From NCBI RefSeq assembly GCF_003989825.1, contig NZ_RZHE01000008.1:62001-126000 (forward strand): a stretch of 64,000 nt of DNA, read 5' to 3'. The stretch comes from Vreelandella populi (GTDB lineage Bacteria; Pseudomonadota; Gammaproteobacteria; Pseudomonadales; Halomonadaceae). Of the stretch, positions 47,815 through 57,920 are shown piece by piece. Under the pieces are notes generated by a model. It was not told the DNA's origin, ran no database searches, and saw only the letters and a list, made by a program, of their open reading frames with translations. The first letter of the stretch is position 1. Each line of letters starts with the position of its first letter. Made by a program: the position numbers and the translations under genes.

Positions 47815-48197
47815 GCGTGGCCCCCTGCCAGTCGCCAGCCTAGCGCAACCATACTCATACCCAGTAAAAGCGTGGCGCCTATATTGAACGCGGCACGCCC
47901 CGCCTGGCCGCTTTGCCAGAGTTCAAGGGTTTGCAAGCTGAACGAGGAAACCGTGGTATAGCCGCCCAGCAGGCCGACGACCGTGAAGAGCCATAAAGGG
48001 TTAGGGGTGCTGGGTAAGCCTAACCTGCCGAGCAGCCATCCCGCTAGAAAAGCGCCACTGGTATTAACCGCGAGTGTTCCCCAGGGAAACGCTTTGCCTA
48101 AAAAGCGGGACATAAGGTTGGAGATGGCGAACCGGGCCATCCCCCCAAGCGCGCCGCCAAGCGCGACCAGCGATATAACTGCTACTTCGTGCCCCAT
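47811..48197 (-). CDS. crcB: Fluoride channel subunit CrcB/Fluc (copy 2)
   Basis: A 128-residue Fluc subunit: GGALGGMARFAIS, FPWGTLAVNTSGA and GLLGGYTTVSSFSLQ are conserved. The two copies differ clearly in sequence, as in bacteria with heterodimeric Fluc. The upstream 60 bases hold an inverted repeat but not the fluoride riboswitch (crcB motif). It lies 59 bp after leuA on the same strand. Confidence 0.94.
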   Translation of the reverse strand: MGHEVAVISLVALGGALGGMARFAISNLMSRFLGKAFPWGTLAVNTSGAFLAGWLLGRLGLPSTPNPLWLFTVVGLLGGYTTVSSFSLQTLELWQSGQAGRAAFNIGATLLLGMSMVALGWRLAGGHA

Positions 48198-48207
48198 GTG
48201 TGTCTTT

Positions 48208-48232
48208 TAGCCGCCTAGTGGGTAGGCGGCTA
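48208..48232. repeat. 10-bp inverted repeat between leuA and crcB
   Basis: TAGCCGCCTA pairs perfectly with TAGGCGGCTA across a 5-base loop. On the minus strand it is followed by A residues, not T, so it is not a normal intrinsic terminator for leuA; an RNA-stability or processing element is possible. Confidence 0.6.
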
Positions 48233-48256
48233 ATTCTAGCATAGGCGCTGAATCAA

Positions 48257-49951
48257 CTAGACGGTAAGCGCGCTTTCCTGAAGGGCTGACGTCGTCTGGT
48301 CAGAGGAGCCTGCGACCAGGTTGATCCCTGAGATCAGCGCTTTCAGAGAGGCGCTCACGGTGTCGCTATCCTCAGCAAAAGCGCAAATACGCTGTCCGTC
48401 TATGTTGAGTTGCACAAAGGCAATGGCATTGGCTTCGCTGTCGCCACCCAGCGAGTGCTCGCTGTAATCGATAATACCGATATTAACGCCGGAATGTTTT
48501 TGCCAAGCGTCGGTAAACGCGGACATAGCGCCATTGCCTGAGCCGGACAGGCGCAGGGTTTCACTGCCGTGCCACAGGGTAACTTCAAGGCCTTCACGCT
48601 GGCCCTTGGAGAGCTGATAATCCGCCAACGACAGCGGCGCTTCCCGAGTGAAGTTATCCAGCATCACCTGCCGAACCATCTGGCTTGAAAGCTCGCTTGC
48701 GCGCTCTTCACTCTCTTTTTGCACATAGGGAGCGAGTGCCAGCATCATCCAGCGCGGCAGGTTAATGCCGTAGTCGCGCTCAAGCAGAAACGCCATGCCG
48801 CCCTTGCCGGATTGGCTGTTAACCCGAATGACGGCTTGGTAGTCGCGGCCAATATCATGCGGGTCGATGGGCAGGTACGCCACTTGCCAGGGCTCATCGG
48901 GTTTCTGGTGCTTGAGGGATTTACGAATCGCATCCTGATGGCTGCCGGAAAAAGCGGTATATACCATCTCGCCCACCCAGGGGTGGCGCGGGTGAATGGC
49001 AATGCCGGTACACTCGTGAACGACCTGGATGATTTCATCGGGGTTGGAGAGATCAAGCTGCGGATCAATGCCCTGGCTGTACAGGTTCATGGCCAGTGTC
49101 ACGATATCCATGTTGCCGGTACGCTCACCGTTGCCTAAAAGCGTGCCTTCCACGCGATCAGCGCCGGCAAGTAAAGCAAGCTCTGCTGATGCCACGGCGC
49201 CGCCACGGTCATTATGGGTATGCACCGAGATAATCACGCTATCGCGACGGCTGATATGCTGGCAGAAGTATTCAATCTGGTCGGCATGGTGATGTGGGCC
49301 GGCCACCTCTACCGTTGTGGGCAGGTTGAGAATGCACTTGTTGTCAGGCGTGGGTTGCCAGACATCCATAACCGCTTCACAGATGGCCAGTGAGAAGTCG
49401 ATTTCGGTGCTTGAGAAGCTCTCCGGGGAATACTGAAAGCGCCAGGCTACATCCGGGTAGCGTTCGGCATACTGCTTTACCCAAGTCGCGCCTTGCACAG
49501 CGATCTGGGTAATCCCATCGCGATCCATTTCGAACACCCGCTCGCGTTGAATCGTCGAGGTCGAGTTGTATAAATGGATGATGGCGCGCTTGGCGCCTAC
49601 CAGCGATTCAAAGGTTTTTTCGATCAAGTGCTCGCGGCACTGCACCAACACTGCGATGGTCACGTCTTCAGGAATCTGGTTTTCCTCGATCAACCAGCGC
49701 ACGAAATCAAAATCGGGCTGGCTTGCTGAAGGAAAGCCGACCATCACTTCCTTGATACCCACCTTGATGATCTGGTGCCAGAAGCGCTGCTTTTGCTCAA
49801 CGGTCATAGGGTCCAGCAGCGCCTGGTTGCCGTCGCGAAGATCTTCACTCACCCAGATCGGCGCACGATCAAGGTCACGATCAGGCCATTGACGGTTAAA
49901 CGCAGGAACGCGAGGGGCTGGACGATATTTACGATGATCAAAGGCAGACAT
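48257..49951 (-). CDS. leuA: 2-isopropylmalate synthase LeuA
   Basis: Condenses acetyl-CoA with 2-oxoisovalerate, the first committed step of leucine synthesis. The 564 residues match the long LeuA type. Catalytic-barrel motifs: SEDLRDGNQAL near residue 35, SVHTHNDRGGAVA (metal-binding HxH) near 240, and GNGERTGNMD near 273; the C-terminal 130 residues form the leucine-sensing regulatory domain. TAGGAA lies about 8 bases before the ATG. It is divergent from an Lrp-type regulator, which could control it. Confidence 0.95.
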   Translation of the reverse strand: MSAFDHRKYRPAPRVPAFNRQWPDRDLDRAPIWVSEDLRDGNQALLDPMTVEQKQRFWHQIIKVGIKEVMVGFPSASQPDFDFVRWLIEENQIPEDVTIAVLVQCREHLIEKTFESLVGAKRAIIHLYNSTSTIQRERVFEMDRDGITQIAVQGATWVKQYAERYPDVAWRFQYSPESFSSTEIDFSLAICEAVMDVWQPTPDNKCILNLPTTVEVAGPHHHADQIEYFCQHISRRDSVIISVHTHNDRGGAVASAELALLAGADRVEGTLLGNGERTGNMDIVTLAMNLYSQGIDPQLDLSNPDEIIQVVHECTGIAIHPRHPWVGEMVYTAFSGSHQDAIRKSLKHQKPDEPWQVAYLPIDPHDIGRDYQAVIRVNSQSGKGGMAFLLERDYGINLPRWMMLALAPYVQKESEERASELSSQMVRQVMLDNFTREAPLSLADYQLSKGQREGLEVTLWHGSETLRLSGSGNGAMSAFTDAWQKHSGVNIGIIDYSEHSLGGDSEANAIAFVQLNIDGQRICAFAEDSDTVSASLKALISGINLVAGSSDQTTSALQESALTV

Positions 49952-50212
49952 GGTGAGATTCCTAGGGGTTAATGACTTGGAAATTTGGCCGCTTGTGGCG
50001 TAGGCCGTGGTTCATTAATACACACTCATCGGTGCAGACTCATTGATGCAAGCTCTCTGTAAAGAGCAAGACACGAAATCGCCAACGACTTTTGGCAGTT
50101 TCAATAGTGTAACGGGTTTGTGGCGCTAGGTTGTTGCTTAAAACAGATAAAAACGATATTAATTGGCAGAATATGTTAATAAACACGTTATTTTTAGCAG
50201 AGGCTGCTTTTT

Positions 50213-50695
50213 ATGTCGGTAACGCCATTAACCCTTGATCGTTTTGATCGACAGATTCTTACCATTTTGCAGCAAGAGGGGCGGATTAGTAATCAGGAAC
50301 TAGCGGACCGAATAGGCCTTTCCGCCTCGCCCTGTCTAAGGCGCGTTCGCGCGCTGGAAGAGCATGGCCTGATCATGCAGTACCGCGCTGAAGTGGATGC
50401 CCGCCAGCTGGGCTATCAGCTTATGGTACTGCTGCATATCGCCATGGACCAGCATACCTCGGAGCGGTTTGAAAATTTTGAACGCCATATTCGCCAAATT
50501 CCCAATGTCATCGAGTGCCTGATCATTACCGGCCAGGCCGCCGACTTCCAACTGAAGATTCTGGTGCGTGATATGGATGACTATCAGCATCTGTTGCTGC
50601 ATGTCATCAACCGTATTGAGGGGGTGACCGGCGCCCATACCAGTTTTGTGCTGCGTCGGGTTTTTGAGCATCGCCCGGTACCCACCGAGCGCTGA
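50213..50695 (+). CDS. Lrp/AsnC family transcriptional regulator
   Basis: A 160-residue Lrp-type regulator: an N-terminal winged HTH (ILTILQQEGRISNQELADRIG, SASPCLRRVRALEEHGLI) then a RAM domain ending in TSFVLRRVFEHRPVP. It is divergent from leuA across 261 bp and 70 bp upstream of a RidA gene, so it probably responds to an amino acid and acts on one or both. The effector is unknown. Confidence 0.92.
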   Translation: MSVTPLTLDRFDRQILTILQQEGRISNQELADRIGLSASPCLRRVRALEEHGLIMQYRAEVDARQLGYQLMVLLHIAMDQHTSERFENFERHIRQIPNVIECLIITGQAADFQLKILVRDMDDYQHLLLHVINRIEGVTGAHTSFVLRRVFEHRPVPTER

Positions 50696-50765
50696 GCAGC
50701 AAAGCATGGTCAGCCTCTGGTTAGCCGTTTACACTGCCTTTTTGAATTTTTTAGTGGAGTGTTCC

Positions 50766-51125
50766 ATGACAATTGAACGTCACGATACCAAAGCCCGTAT
50801 GAGCCGTGCCGTTATTCACCAAGGCGTTGCTTATCTGTGTGGCCAGGTAGCCGGGCCAGATGCACGAAACGGCGATATTACCGAGCAGACCCAAAGCATG
50901 CTGGCCCGGGTGGATGCGCTTTTAAAAGAGATTGGTTCAAGCCGCGAGCAGCTGCTGAGCGCTACCATTTATCTAAAAGACGGCAGTGATTTTGCAGCCA
51001 TGAACGAGGTATGGGACGCCTGGGTGCCCGAAGGCTATGCGCCGGCACGCACCTGCGTTTGCGCGCCGATGCCAGCTGATGAGCTCAAAGTGGAAATTAC
51101 CGTTACTACCGCCGTTTCGGCGTAA
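50766..51125 (+). CDS. RidA family protein (YjgF/YER057c/UK114)
   Basis: A 119-residue RidA-fold protein: GVAYLCGQVAGPD near residue 20, SATIYLKDGSDFAAMNEVWDAWV near 70, and PARTCVCAPMPADELKVEITVTT near 95, including the substrate-binding arginine in PARTCV. RidA proteins hydrolyse reactive enamine/imine intermediates from PLP enzymes. This member has diverged from the archetype, so the exact substrate is open. GGAG lies 6 bases before ATG 50766. Confidence 0.9.
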   Translation: MTIERHDTKARMSRAVIHQGVAYLCGQVAGPDARNGDITEQTQSMLARVDALLKEIGSSREQLLSATIYLKDGSDFAAMNEVWDAWVPEGYAPARTCVCAPMPADELKVEITVTTAVSA

Positions 51126-51129
51126 GCCG

Positions 51130-51993
51130 TTACTGGCCGGGGGCGTCTAGAGGAAACCGGGTGTCGCGCAGGCTATCCTTGATCTTTTTCAAATGCGGCA
51201 GAAAGTCTTCCCCGCGGCGCAGTGTGACCCCGGTCGCCAAGGCATCTATCAAGGTAAGCTGAATCACTCTTGAGGTCATCGGCATATAGTGGTCGGTATC
51301 TTCTGGGGTAGCAACGTCAAGCGTGGCGCTGCACTCATTGGCAAGCGGAGATGCGGGGGCGGTAATACCCAGCACTACGGCCCCTGCCTCGCGGGCGACC
51401 CTTGCGATATCCACCAGCTCGCGGGTGCGTCCTGTGTAGGAAATGATCACTACCACATCCCCGGTATGGCAGGATGCCGCTACCATGCGTTGCATCAGGA
51501 CATCGGCGTAAGCCATCACCGGCAGATTGAACCGAAAAAACTTATGCTGGGCATCTTGAGCGACAGCCCCTGAAGCACCCAGGCCAAAAAAGTGGATCTG
51601 TTTGGCCTGGGTCAGGTAGTCCACCATGCGCTCAACAGCCGCCATGTCAATATCGCGCTGCGCTTCATCGAGGGCAGCAATGGTCGCACCGAAAATCTTG
51701 TGTGTGTACTGGGTCGCCGTATCGCCCGGTTCTACCGCTCGGGTTACGTAAGGTGTTCCGCCTGCCAGGCTTTGGGCAAGCTTGATTTTGAAATCCGGAT
51801 AACCCTTGGCGCCAAAGTTGCGGCAAAACCGGTTGACGGTGGGCTCGCTGACGGAGGCCGCCTGGGCAAGGCTTGCAATGCTTAAGCTGGTGGCCGCTGC
51901 CGGGTCGCTTAAAATCACGTTAGCGACTTTACGCTCGGAGCGATTCAACTCTTCCAGGCGTTCACGTAAGCGGACAAGCAAGTCATGCGCCAT
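51130..51993 (-). CDS. hexR: HexR-type transcriptional regulator (RpiR/MurR family)
   Basis: A 287-residue regulator: an N-terminal HTH_6 domain ([45 protein letters not shown]) and a C-terminal SIS sugar-phosphate domain ([33 protein letters not shown]). It matches HexR, which represses Entner-Doudoroff and other central carbon genes and senses KDPG. Its start overlaps the stop of the upstream REC-EAL gene as TAATG, an unusual operon for hexR, which often neighbours zwf or edd genes. Confidence 0.9.
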   Translation of the reverse strand: MAHDLLVRLRERLEELNRSERKVANVILSDPAAATSLSIASLAQAASVSEPTVNRFCRNFGAKGYPDFKIKLAQSLAGGTPYVTRAVEPGDTATQYTHKIFGATIAALDEAQRDIDMAAVERMVDYLTQAKQIHFFGLGASGAVAQDAQHKFFRFNLPVMAYADVLMQRMVAASCHTGDVVVIISYTGRTRELVDIARVAREAGAVVLGITAPASPLANECSATLDVATPEDTDHYMPMTSRVIQLTLIDALATGVTLRRGEDFLPHLKKIKDSLRDTRFPLDAPGQ

Positions 51994-53756
51994 TAAACAA
52001 GCTCCATGGCCGTTAGTGGGGGAGGCGTCGATGCCCTGTTATTACACCATGCCACAAAGTCATCGGCAGGCAGTGGTCGGGCATAATAGTAACCTTGTGC
52101 GGCTTCGCAACCAATAGAATGTAGATAGGCCGCTTGGGAAGCGGTCTCGATTCCTTCCGCTACGACGTCGCAACCTACGGCATGCGCCAGTTGGGTAATC
52201 ATGTTGGCAAGCTGGCGATCGACGGGGCTTTTATCGATATCCATTACAAACGCACGATCAATTTTGAGCGTCGAAAAAGGCAGTGTTTGTATATAAGCGA
52301 GCGATGAGTGCCCTGTGCCAAAATCATCAATAGCCACTGCCACGTTCATCTTGGCAAGCTGAGCTAGTTGGAGGCGCGCATTTTGCATATCGCTCAGCAA
52401 CCCTGATTCGGTCACCTCCAAGGCGAAAAAGCGTTCGGGAATCCCGTAGGTTGCCAAGCGGCTAAGCAGTTTCTGGGCAAAATCTTTTCGCGTTAACTGA
52501 CGTGCTGCCACGTTCACTGCGACGTGGAAGCGGTCGTTGAGCATTCCCATGCGTCGCCATGCCACGATATGTCTCATGGTTTCTTCAAGCACCCAGTCGC
52601 CAATGTCCAGAATATCACCGCTGGCTTCAGCAAGCGGGATAAAATCGCCCGGTGAGATATGACCAAGCTCTGGGTGGTGCCAGCGCAGTAGCGCTTCTGC
52701 ACCAATAATTTCTTGCGTAGTCAGGGATATTTTAGGCTGAAATACCAGCGACATCTCACCGCGCTGGGTGGCGCCGCGAATAGCCTGTTGCAGATTAAGC
52801 CGGCGGCGTTGCTGAGCCTCCAACGTTGCGTTGTAGCTCTGGATGCGTTGAGGGCTATTTTTTTGCGGCAGTGCCAACGCCGCCATATGTACAAGGCGTT
52901 CTATATTAAAGAATTCTGTTGTCCAGCTAATGCCGATACGTGCGTTCAAGGGGATCAGAAGGTCGCCCAGCGCCTGATCCTGCTCAAAAGAGCCTAGTAA
53001 CTGTGCGGCCAGTCGTTCAAGTGTCGGCTGGTCGGTACATTGGGTAATAGCTAGAAGCTCGCTTCCGCCCCATAGGCCAAGGACGCTACCGCTATCCAGC
53101 TGTGAGTAAAGCGTTTGACTGATGTGCCTGACGAGCTGATCGGCAATGCTATATCCATGCAGGCGAACCGCTTCATCCAAGTGATCAAGTGCAATAAACA
53201 AAAGTCCCGTGCCTGAATCCCCAATCGATGCTTCACGCAGGGTTTGCATCAGGCCCCGGCGATTGGGGAGTTGGGTAATAGGGTCGGTACGCGACTGGTG
53301 ATTCAACTGCTGGGTGCGTTTGGCCACCATGCGCTCTAGCGTTTCAGCCTGCTGGTCGCGCACTTGGTAGCGGTGTTCAAGGCTCAGCGTATTGCGAATA
53401 CGCTGCAGCACCTCTTCGTGAAGGAATGGCTTGGTAATGAAGTCGCGCACGCCCATGTTAAGCACGCGATGGCGTGTCTCATCATCAATTTGAGCGGTTA
53501 ACACAATGGTGGGTGGCATCTGGTGCAAAAAGTGTTGCTGCAGCTGGTCGATAATAGCGTAGCCATCCAGGAAGGGCATGCGAATATCCAACAGCAGCAA
53601 GTCTGGCTTATGCTTTACACAGTGGGCAAGCACCTGGCGTGGGTCGCTAATACCGTGCACATTGGTAAAGCCGTGATCGTCCAAAAGATCCAGGAGCAGC
53701 TCTGCATTGGCTGCATTGTCGTCCACCACTAGCACATGCTTGCTGGCTAGATTCAT
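51993..53756 (-). CDS. Response regulator with REC, degenerate GGDEF and EAL domains
   Basis: A 587-residue protein. The REC domain (1-120) has acceptor D57 in [11 protein letters not shown]. The GGDEF domain (about 150-310) has its active-site loop degraded to WGGSEL, so cyclase activity is unlikely. The EAL domain (about 325-570) keeps EALLRW, NVAARQ, EVTESG, DDFGTG, KIDRAF and EGIE, so it should hydrolyse c-di-GMP when phosphorylated. Its ATG overlaps the stop of the hybrid kinase as ATGA, so the two are a coupled pair. Confidence 0.93.
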   Translation of the reverse strand: MNLASKHVLVVDDNAANAELLLDLLDDHGFTNVHGISDPRQVLAHCVKHKPDLLLLDIRMPFLDGYAIIDQLQQHFLHQMPPTIVLTAQIDDETRHRVLNMGVRDFITKPFLHEEVLQRIRNTLSLEHRYQVRDQQAETLERMVAKRTQQLNHQSRTDPITQLPNRRGLMQTLREASIGDSGTGLLFIALDHLDEAVRLHGYSIADQLVRHISQTLYSQLDSGSVLGLWGGSELLAITQCTDQPTLERLAAQLLGSFEQDQALGDLLIPLNARIGISWTTEFFNIERLVHMAALALPQKNSPQRIQSYNATLEAQQRRRLNLQQAIRGATQRGEMSLVFQPKISLTTQEIIGAEALLRWHHPELGHISPGDFIPLAEASGDILDIGDWVLEETMRHIVAWRRMGMLNDRFHVAVNVAARQLTRKDFAQKLLSRLATYGIPERFFALEVTESGLLSDMQNARLQLAQLAKMNVAVAIDDFGTGHSSLAYIQTLPFSTLKIDRAFVMDIDKSPVDRQLANMITQLAHAVGCDVVAEGIETASQAAYLHSIGCEAAQGYYYARPLPADDFVAWCNNRASTPPPLTAMELV

Positions 53757-56365
53757 GGCGATTTCCTCGGCGCTAGGTTGATAAATTTGGTCAGCGTGGC
53801 AGCGAGTCTGTCAATATCCAAGGGCTTGGTAAGATAGGCATCAAAACCCGCTGCGAGGCCATGCTTCACATCCCGTTCCATGGCATTGGCCGACAGGGCA
53901 ATGACGTAGATGCCACGTAGTTGCACATCTTTTTGAATGATATCCAGCGCCTGGAAGCCGTTCATGCCAGGTAAGTGAATATCCATCAGCACCACATCGG
54001 GCAGCGAGTGGCGCATCATCTCCAGGCCGATTTCGGCGCTGGGTGCAATCAGCAATCTAAGCTCATCAATATCTTCAATGATATCTTCCATAAGCCGTTG
54101 GTTGGCGGGGTTGTCTTCAATGTATAACAAGTTGAAAACGCGCTGGTTATCAAAGTCAAAGCTGACGCTGTCTGATCCATGATGCGCCTTGGAGACTGCT
54201 TCCATGTCGGCCATCGGCAGGGTAAACCAGAACGTGGTGCCTTGGTCTGGCTTGCTATCAACACCAATTTGGCCGTTCATGCGCTCAATCAGCTGACGTG
54301 TAATTGCCAAACCTATCCCGGTTCCTTCGATGGCACCATATTCCGCATCCAGACGGTTAAAGGGCTCAAACAATTCATGGTGGCGTTCAGTCGCGATCCC
54401 AAAACCGGTATCGGTGACGTTAATGCGTATCTCGCTGCCCTGTTGCTCTGCGCAAATTATGATTTTGCCATTCGGACTATTGTATTTAATGGCATTGGAA
54501 AGCAGGTTTAAAAGCACCTGCTTGGTGCGTGTATAATCGGCTGCTACATGCCAGGGAGCTGATGGGGGCATGCGAATTAGCCCAATGCCCGCTGCTTTCA
54601 TGTTGGCTTCTAGTGTCTGGCAGGCGTCATCCAGCACGTTCTCAAGCCACAGCGGTTCAATGGAAAAGGCCATTTGGCCTGCCTCTATTCTGGCCAAGTC
54701 AAGCACTTCGTTAATCAGGCTCAGCAAGTGCTGGCCACTTTTTTCGATCTGGTTGACCTGGCGCTGCTGCTTGCTGCCCAACGGCTCCCGGCGCCCTTTG
54801 CTGAGCAGCTGTGCAAATCCGATAATGGCGTTTAGCGGCGTTCGCAGCTCATGGCTCATCGAAGAAAGAAACTCGCTTTTGGACTTGTTGGCCTTTTCTG
54901 CCTGATCGCGGGCAGCGCCCAACTCGGCCATTACCTGCTCGCGTTCGGCCATTTGGCGGTAAAGATTGATCAGCAGGGCACAGGTAGCGGTAAACGGTTG
55001 CAGCCAGTCGAGCAAACCCTGATTGAGTGGCTGCTTGCTATTGGCAATTGCATACATGCCGATCAGCTGTTCGCCATTAAAAATCGGTACGCCTAGATAG
55101 TTATCTAGATGAGGGTGCCCAGGCGGAAAACCACTGCGCTGGGGATGGGTGAGTATCTCATTGGTCATGACGACTTCGCCAAAGGCATACACCCGACCCA
55201 GCAGCGAATGGGGGTTTGTCAGCATCATGTCGCCGCTGCGCAGACGCTGCATCAAGTGGCGTGATTCATCATTCCAAGAAAGATCGGTAATGGCATGGAT
55301 TTTAAGCGTGTTAGTGGTCGTAGAAGGCAATACTTCACCAATCAGTGCATAGTCGCTGTCAGTCAGCTCGCGTAGTGCCTCCATTAAGAAGGTCCACAAA
55401 CGCTCGCCGGACATCAATGCCTGATAATCCGTTATCCCCTGGTGGAGCACTTTAAGCAGGCTTTGCTCTTTATGAATGCGCTGGTTGGCCGTATGGATAT
55501 CGCTTAAATCAGTTAAGATACCTAAAAACTCAACCACCTCCCCCTGGTCATTGGGTATGGCGTTGATGGCAAGATGGACTGGAACGCAATGCCCATCTTT
55601 GTGCTGGGCATCCACCTCTCGGCCGCGCCCGATTACCGTGGGTTCACCACCCGCCAGATAACGGGCAATAAAGCCATTATGATGGGCAGCAATATCGGCC
55701 GGTGTGAGAATGGCAACATTGTTGCCAATGAGTTCGGCTTCGGTGTAGCCCAAGAGCTGAAGGGCAAACGGGTTAACGGCAATGATGTTACCGGCGCGGT
55801 CGATACGCACCTTGCCAGTGGCACTTTTAGTAAAAAGCGCTTCAAAACGGCGTGCTGTGCTGGTAAGCGACTCTTTTAGTGTGTGCTGGCGTAGCAGCTC
55901 TTCAATCTGCTGGGCAAGCCCTTCAAGTATACGCTGCTCACGAGCTGAGAAGCTCCGCGGCTGACGACCAATAATGCAAAGTGTGCCGACCGGCAGGCCA
56001 TCTTCTAAGCGTAGAGGGTGCCCTGCATAAAAGCGTATAAACGGACTGCTGCTGACCAGCGGGTTAGCGTTAAAGCGTGTGTCCTTTTGGGTATCTTCAA
56101 CGACTAAAGGAGCGTCTTGAGTAACAGCGTGGGCACAAAAAGAGACGCTGCGAGAGGTTTCGCAGGCATCCAGGCCCTGACGTGATTTAAACCATTGGCG
56201 ATCCGTGTCTACCAGCGAGACAAGAGCAATGGGAACGTCGAAAATTTCGCGTGCCAGCTGGGTGATGCGATCAAATGATTTTTCAAGTGGGGTATCTAGA
56301 ATATTCAGAGCATGCAATGCCGCGAGGCGTTGTGCTTCGTTATCAGGCTTGTCAGCGGCTTGCAT
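53753..56365 (-). CDS. Hybrid sensor histidine kinase (GAF-PAS-GAF-HK-REC)
   Basis: An 870-residue soluble kinase. The order is GAF (about 20-160), PAS (about 170-290), a second GAF (about 310-465), a HisKA domain with SEFLSSMSHELRTPLNAIIGF (phospho-His near residue 505), HATPase_c, and a C-terminal REC domain with the acceptor in VVLMDIHLPGMNG. No membrane segment is seen, so it senses a cytoplasmic signal. The next gene, overlapping by 4 bp, is the REC-GGDEF-EAL protein, its probable partner. Confidence 0.93.
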   Translation of the reverse strand: MQAADKPDNEAQRLAALHALNILDTPLEKSFDRITQLAREIFDVPIALVSLVDTDRQWFKSRQGLDACETSRSVSFCAHAVTQDAPLVVEDTQKDTRFNANPLVSSSPFIRFYAGHPLRLEDGLPVGTLCIIGRQPRSFSAREQRILEGLAQQIEELLRQHTLKESLTSTARRFEALFTKSATGKVRIDRAGNIIAVNPFALQLLGYTEAELIGNNVAILTPADIAAHHNGFIARYLAGGEPTVIGRGREVDAQHKDGHCVPVHLAINAIPNDQGEVVEFLGILTDLSDIHTANQRIHKEQSLLKVLHQGITDYQALMSGERLWTFLMEALRELTDSDYALIGEVLPSTTTNTLKIHAITDLSWNDESRHLMQRLRSGDMMLTNPHSLLGRVYAFGEVVMTNEILTHPQRSGFPPGHPHLDNYLGVPIFNGEQLIGMYAIANSKQPLNQGLLDWLQPFTATCALLINLYRQMAEREQVMAELGAARDQAEKANKSKSEFLSSMSHELRTPLNAIIGFAQLLSKGRREPLGSKQQRQVNQIEKSGQHLLSLINEVLDLARIEAGQMAFSIEPLWLENVLDDACQTLEANMKAAGIGLIRMPPSAPWHVAADYTRTKQVLLNLLSNAIKYNSPNGKIIICAEQQGSEIRINVTDTGFGIATERHHELFEPFNRLDAEYGAIEGTGIGLAITRQLIERMNGQIGVDSKPDQGTTFWFTLPMADMEAVSKAHHGSDSVSFDFDNQRVFNLLYIEDNPANQRLMEDIIEDIDELRLLIAPSAEIGLEMMRHSLPDVVLMDIHLPGMNGFQALDIIQKDVQLRGIYVIALSANAMERDVKHGLAAGFDAYLTKPLDIDRLAATLTKFINLAPRKSP

Positions 56366-56429
56366 CAGCTATCCAAATGAAAAAATAGGTAAGTTAACCT
56401 ATTAGTTATCGGTCATTGTCGAGCAAGCT

Positions 56430-57785
56430 TTAGCCAAGCCTAAGGAATTTTATTAGCCAGCGCCGGTACGGCGGCTGTAGCAATCGACTAGGGGCATGTT
56501 TAGCTTGATAAAACAGGCCGCGCAGATGACTGAAGCGATCAAAGCCCGTGCGCCCATGGTAGGCGCCCATGCCGCTTTCACCGATGCCGCCAAACGGCAA
56601 CGCGGGTACGGCGTGGTGTAGCAAGGTGTCATTAAATACCAAGGCGCCGGAGCGCGTCGCGTGCAGTAAGCGTGATTGTAGTGCCTTATCGTCAGTAAAC
56701 GCATATACCGCTAGCGCATGAGGGCGTGCGTTGATGAATCCGATAGCTGCCTCCATATGCTTGACGCTGATAATCGGCAGACAGCGGCCGAAAATCTCTT
56801 CGCGCATAATGCGCAGTTCCTGAGTAGGGTCAATCACCAACGCTGGCGCGTAGCTGCCGTGGTCGATAACCCGGCAGCCGTGATCACGAGCCTCTTCGAG
56901 CATGCTCTCAACGCGCCGGCGGTGGGCGTCGTTGATCGGGTCGGTTGCCTCCCTGTTGTCTGGCCGCTGTTTAAGCACTGCGCGGTTCAAGGCACTAACT
57001 AGCTGATCCAGATGGCGGCTCTCCACCAGAACATAATCAGGCGCCAGGCATGTTTGCCCACCATTGAGCGCCTTGCCGAAGATAATCGCCGCGGCGGCTT
57101 TTTCCATGTCGGTATCGCCTGCCACCAATGCCGGAGACTTGCCGCCTAGTTCAAGCGTAACCGGAGTAAGGTTAGTTGCGGCCGCGCTTGCGACCAAACG
57201 TCCCACGCTGGTCGAGCCGGTAAACACTAGGTGATCAAACGGCAGGCTGCTAAACGCCTGGGCAACATGGGCATCGCCTTCGACGACCGATAGCTCGTCT
57301 GGCGTAAAGTATTGCGCCGCCAAGCGTGCAAGCAGGGCACTGGTCTGGGGTGAGAGCTCGCTAGGCTTGAGCATCACCACATTGCCTGCGGCGAAGGCGT
57401 CGATGATGGGCAACAGCGCCAGACTCCATGGATAGTTCCAGGGTGAAATAACACCGACAATACCTAATGGCTGAGGGGCGATGCGTGCCCGGGCGGGCAA
57501 TAGCCGCCAGGGAACGCCCACTCGCCAGGGGCGCATCCAGTGCCAGACATGGCGGCGAGTGTGACGGATTGCCTGAAGCACGGCATTGATTTCTGTCAGG
57601 CGGATTTCCACTTCGCTGCGGTGACCAAAATCTGCCTGAATCGCGCGGACGATTTCGTGCTGATGGCGTTTGGTCATGTGTGCCAAACGCAGCAGACGGG
57701 CGCGTCTGACACTCAAGGGTGGAAAAGGCGTTTGATCGACAGCATGCCGCTGAGCGTTAAAAATATTGGTTAAAGCATGCTTCAT
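56430..57785 (-). CDS. Coniferyl aldehyde dehydrogenase-like protein
   Basis: A 451-residue aldehyde dehydrogenase of the class with FTGSTSVGRL, ELGGKSPALVAGD, catalytic Cys in GGQTCLAPDYVLV, and the C-terminal LPFGGIGESGMGAYHGRTGFDRFSH, which is typical of coniferyl-aldehyde dehydrogenase CalB. It is slightly short for the family and has a hydrophobic C-terminal end like membrane-associated fatty aldehyde dehydrogenases. The natural substrate may be a fatty or aromatic aldehyde. AAGGAG lies 6 bases before the ATG. It is divergent from the GNAT gene. Confidence 0.87.
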   Translation of the reverse strand: MKHALTNIFNAQRHAVDQTPFPPLSVRRARLLRLAHMTKRHQHEIVRAIQADFGHRSEVEIRLTEINAVLQAIRHTRRHVWHWMRPWRVGVPWRLLPARARIAPQPLGIVGVISPWNYPWSLALLPIIDAFAAGNVVMLKPSELSPQTSALLARLAAQYFTPDELSVVEGDAHVAQAFSSLPFDHLVFTGSTSVGRLVASAAATNLTPVTLELGGKSPALVAGDTDMEKAAAAIIFGKALNGGQTCLAPDYVLVESRHLDQLVSALNRAVLKQRPDNREATDPINDAHRRRVESMLEEARDHGCRVIDHGSYAPALVIDPTQELRIMREEIFGRCLPIISVKHMEAAIGFINARPHALAVYAFTDDKALQSRLLHATRSGALVFNDTLLHHAVPALPFGGIGESGMGAYHGRTGFDRFSHLRGLFYQAKHAPSRLLQPPYRRWLIKFLRLG

Positions 57786-57920
57786 AGCTTCTCCTTATCG
57801 TTTGTTTTATGTGTCGGTCAGGAAAATAATGACGGGCTCGCGTTACGTTAACCTGCCTGTATTAATGATAAAGTAGCGGCAGGCAACCGGATGCCATCGC
57901 TTTGCTCTCTGGGAGATACC

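Noticed and set aside
48198..48256. Fluoride riboswitch upstream of crcB
   Set aside because: The leader is short and holds only a simple inverted repeat; the conserved fluoride-aptamer segments are not visible.
57891..57920. Upstream start extension of the FemAB/GNAT-like gene
   Set aside because: ATG 57921 has GGGAG at good spacing; the ten extra residues have no support.
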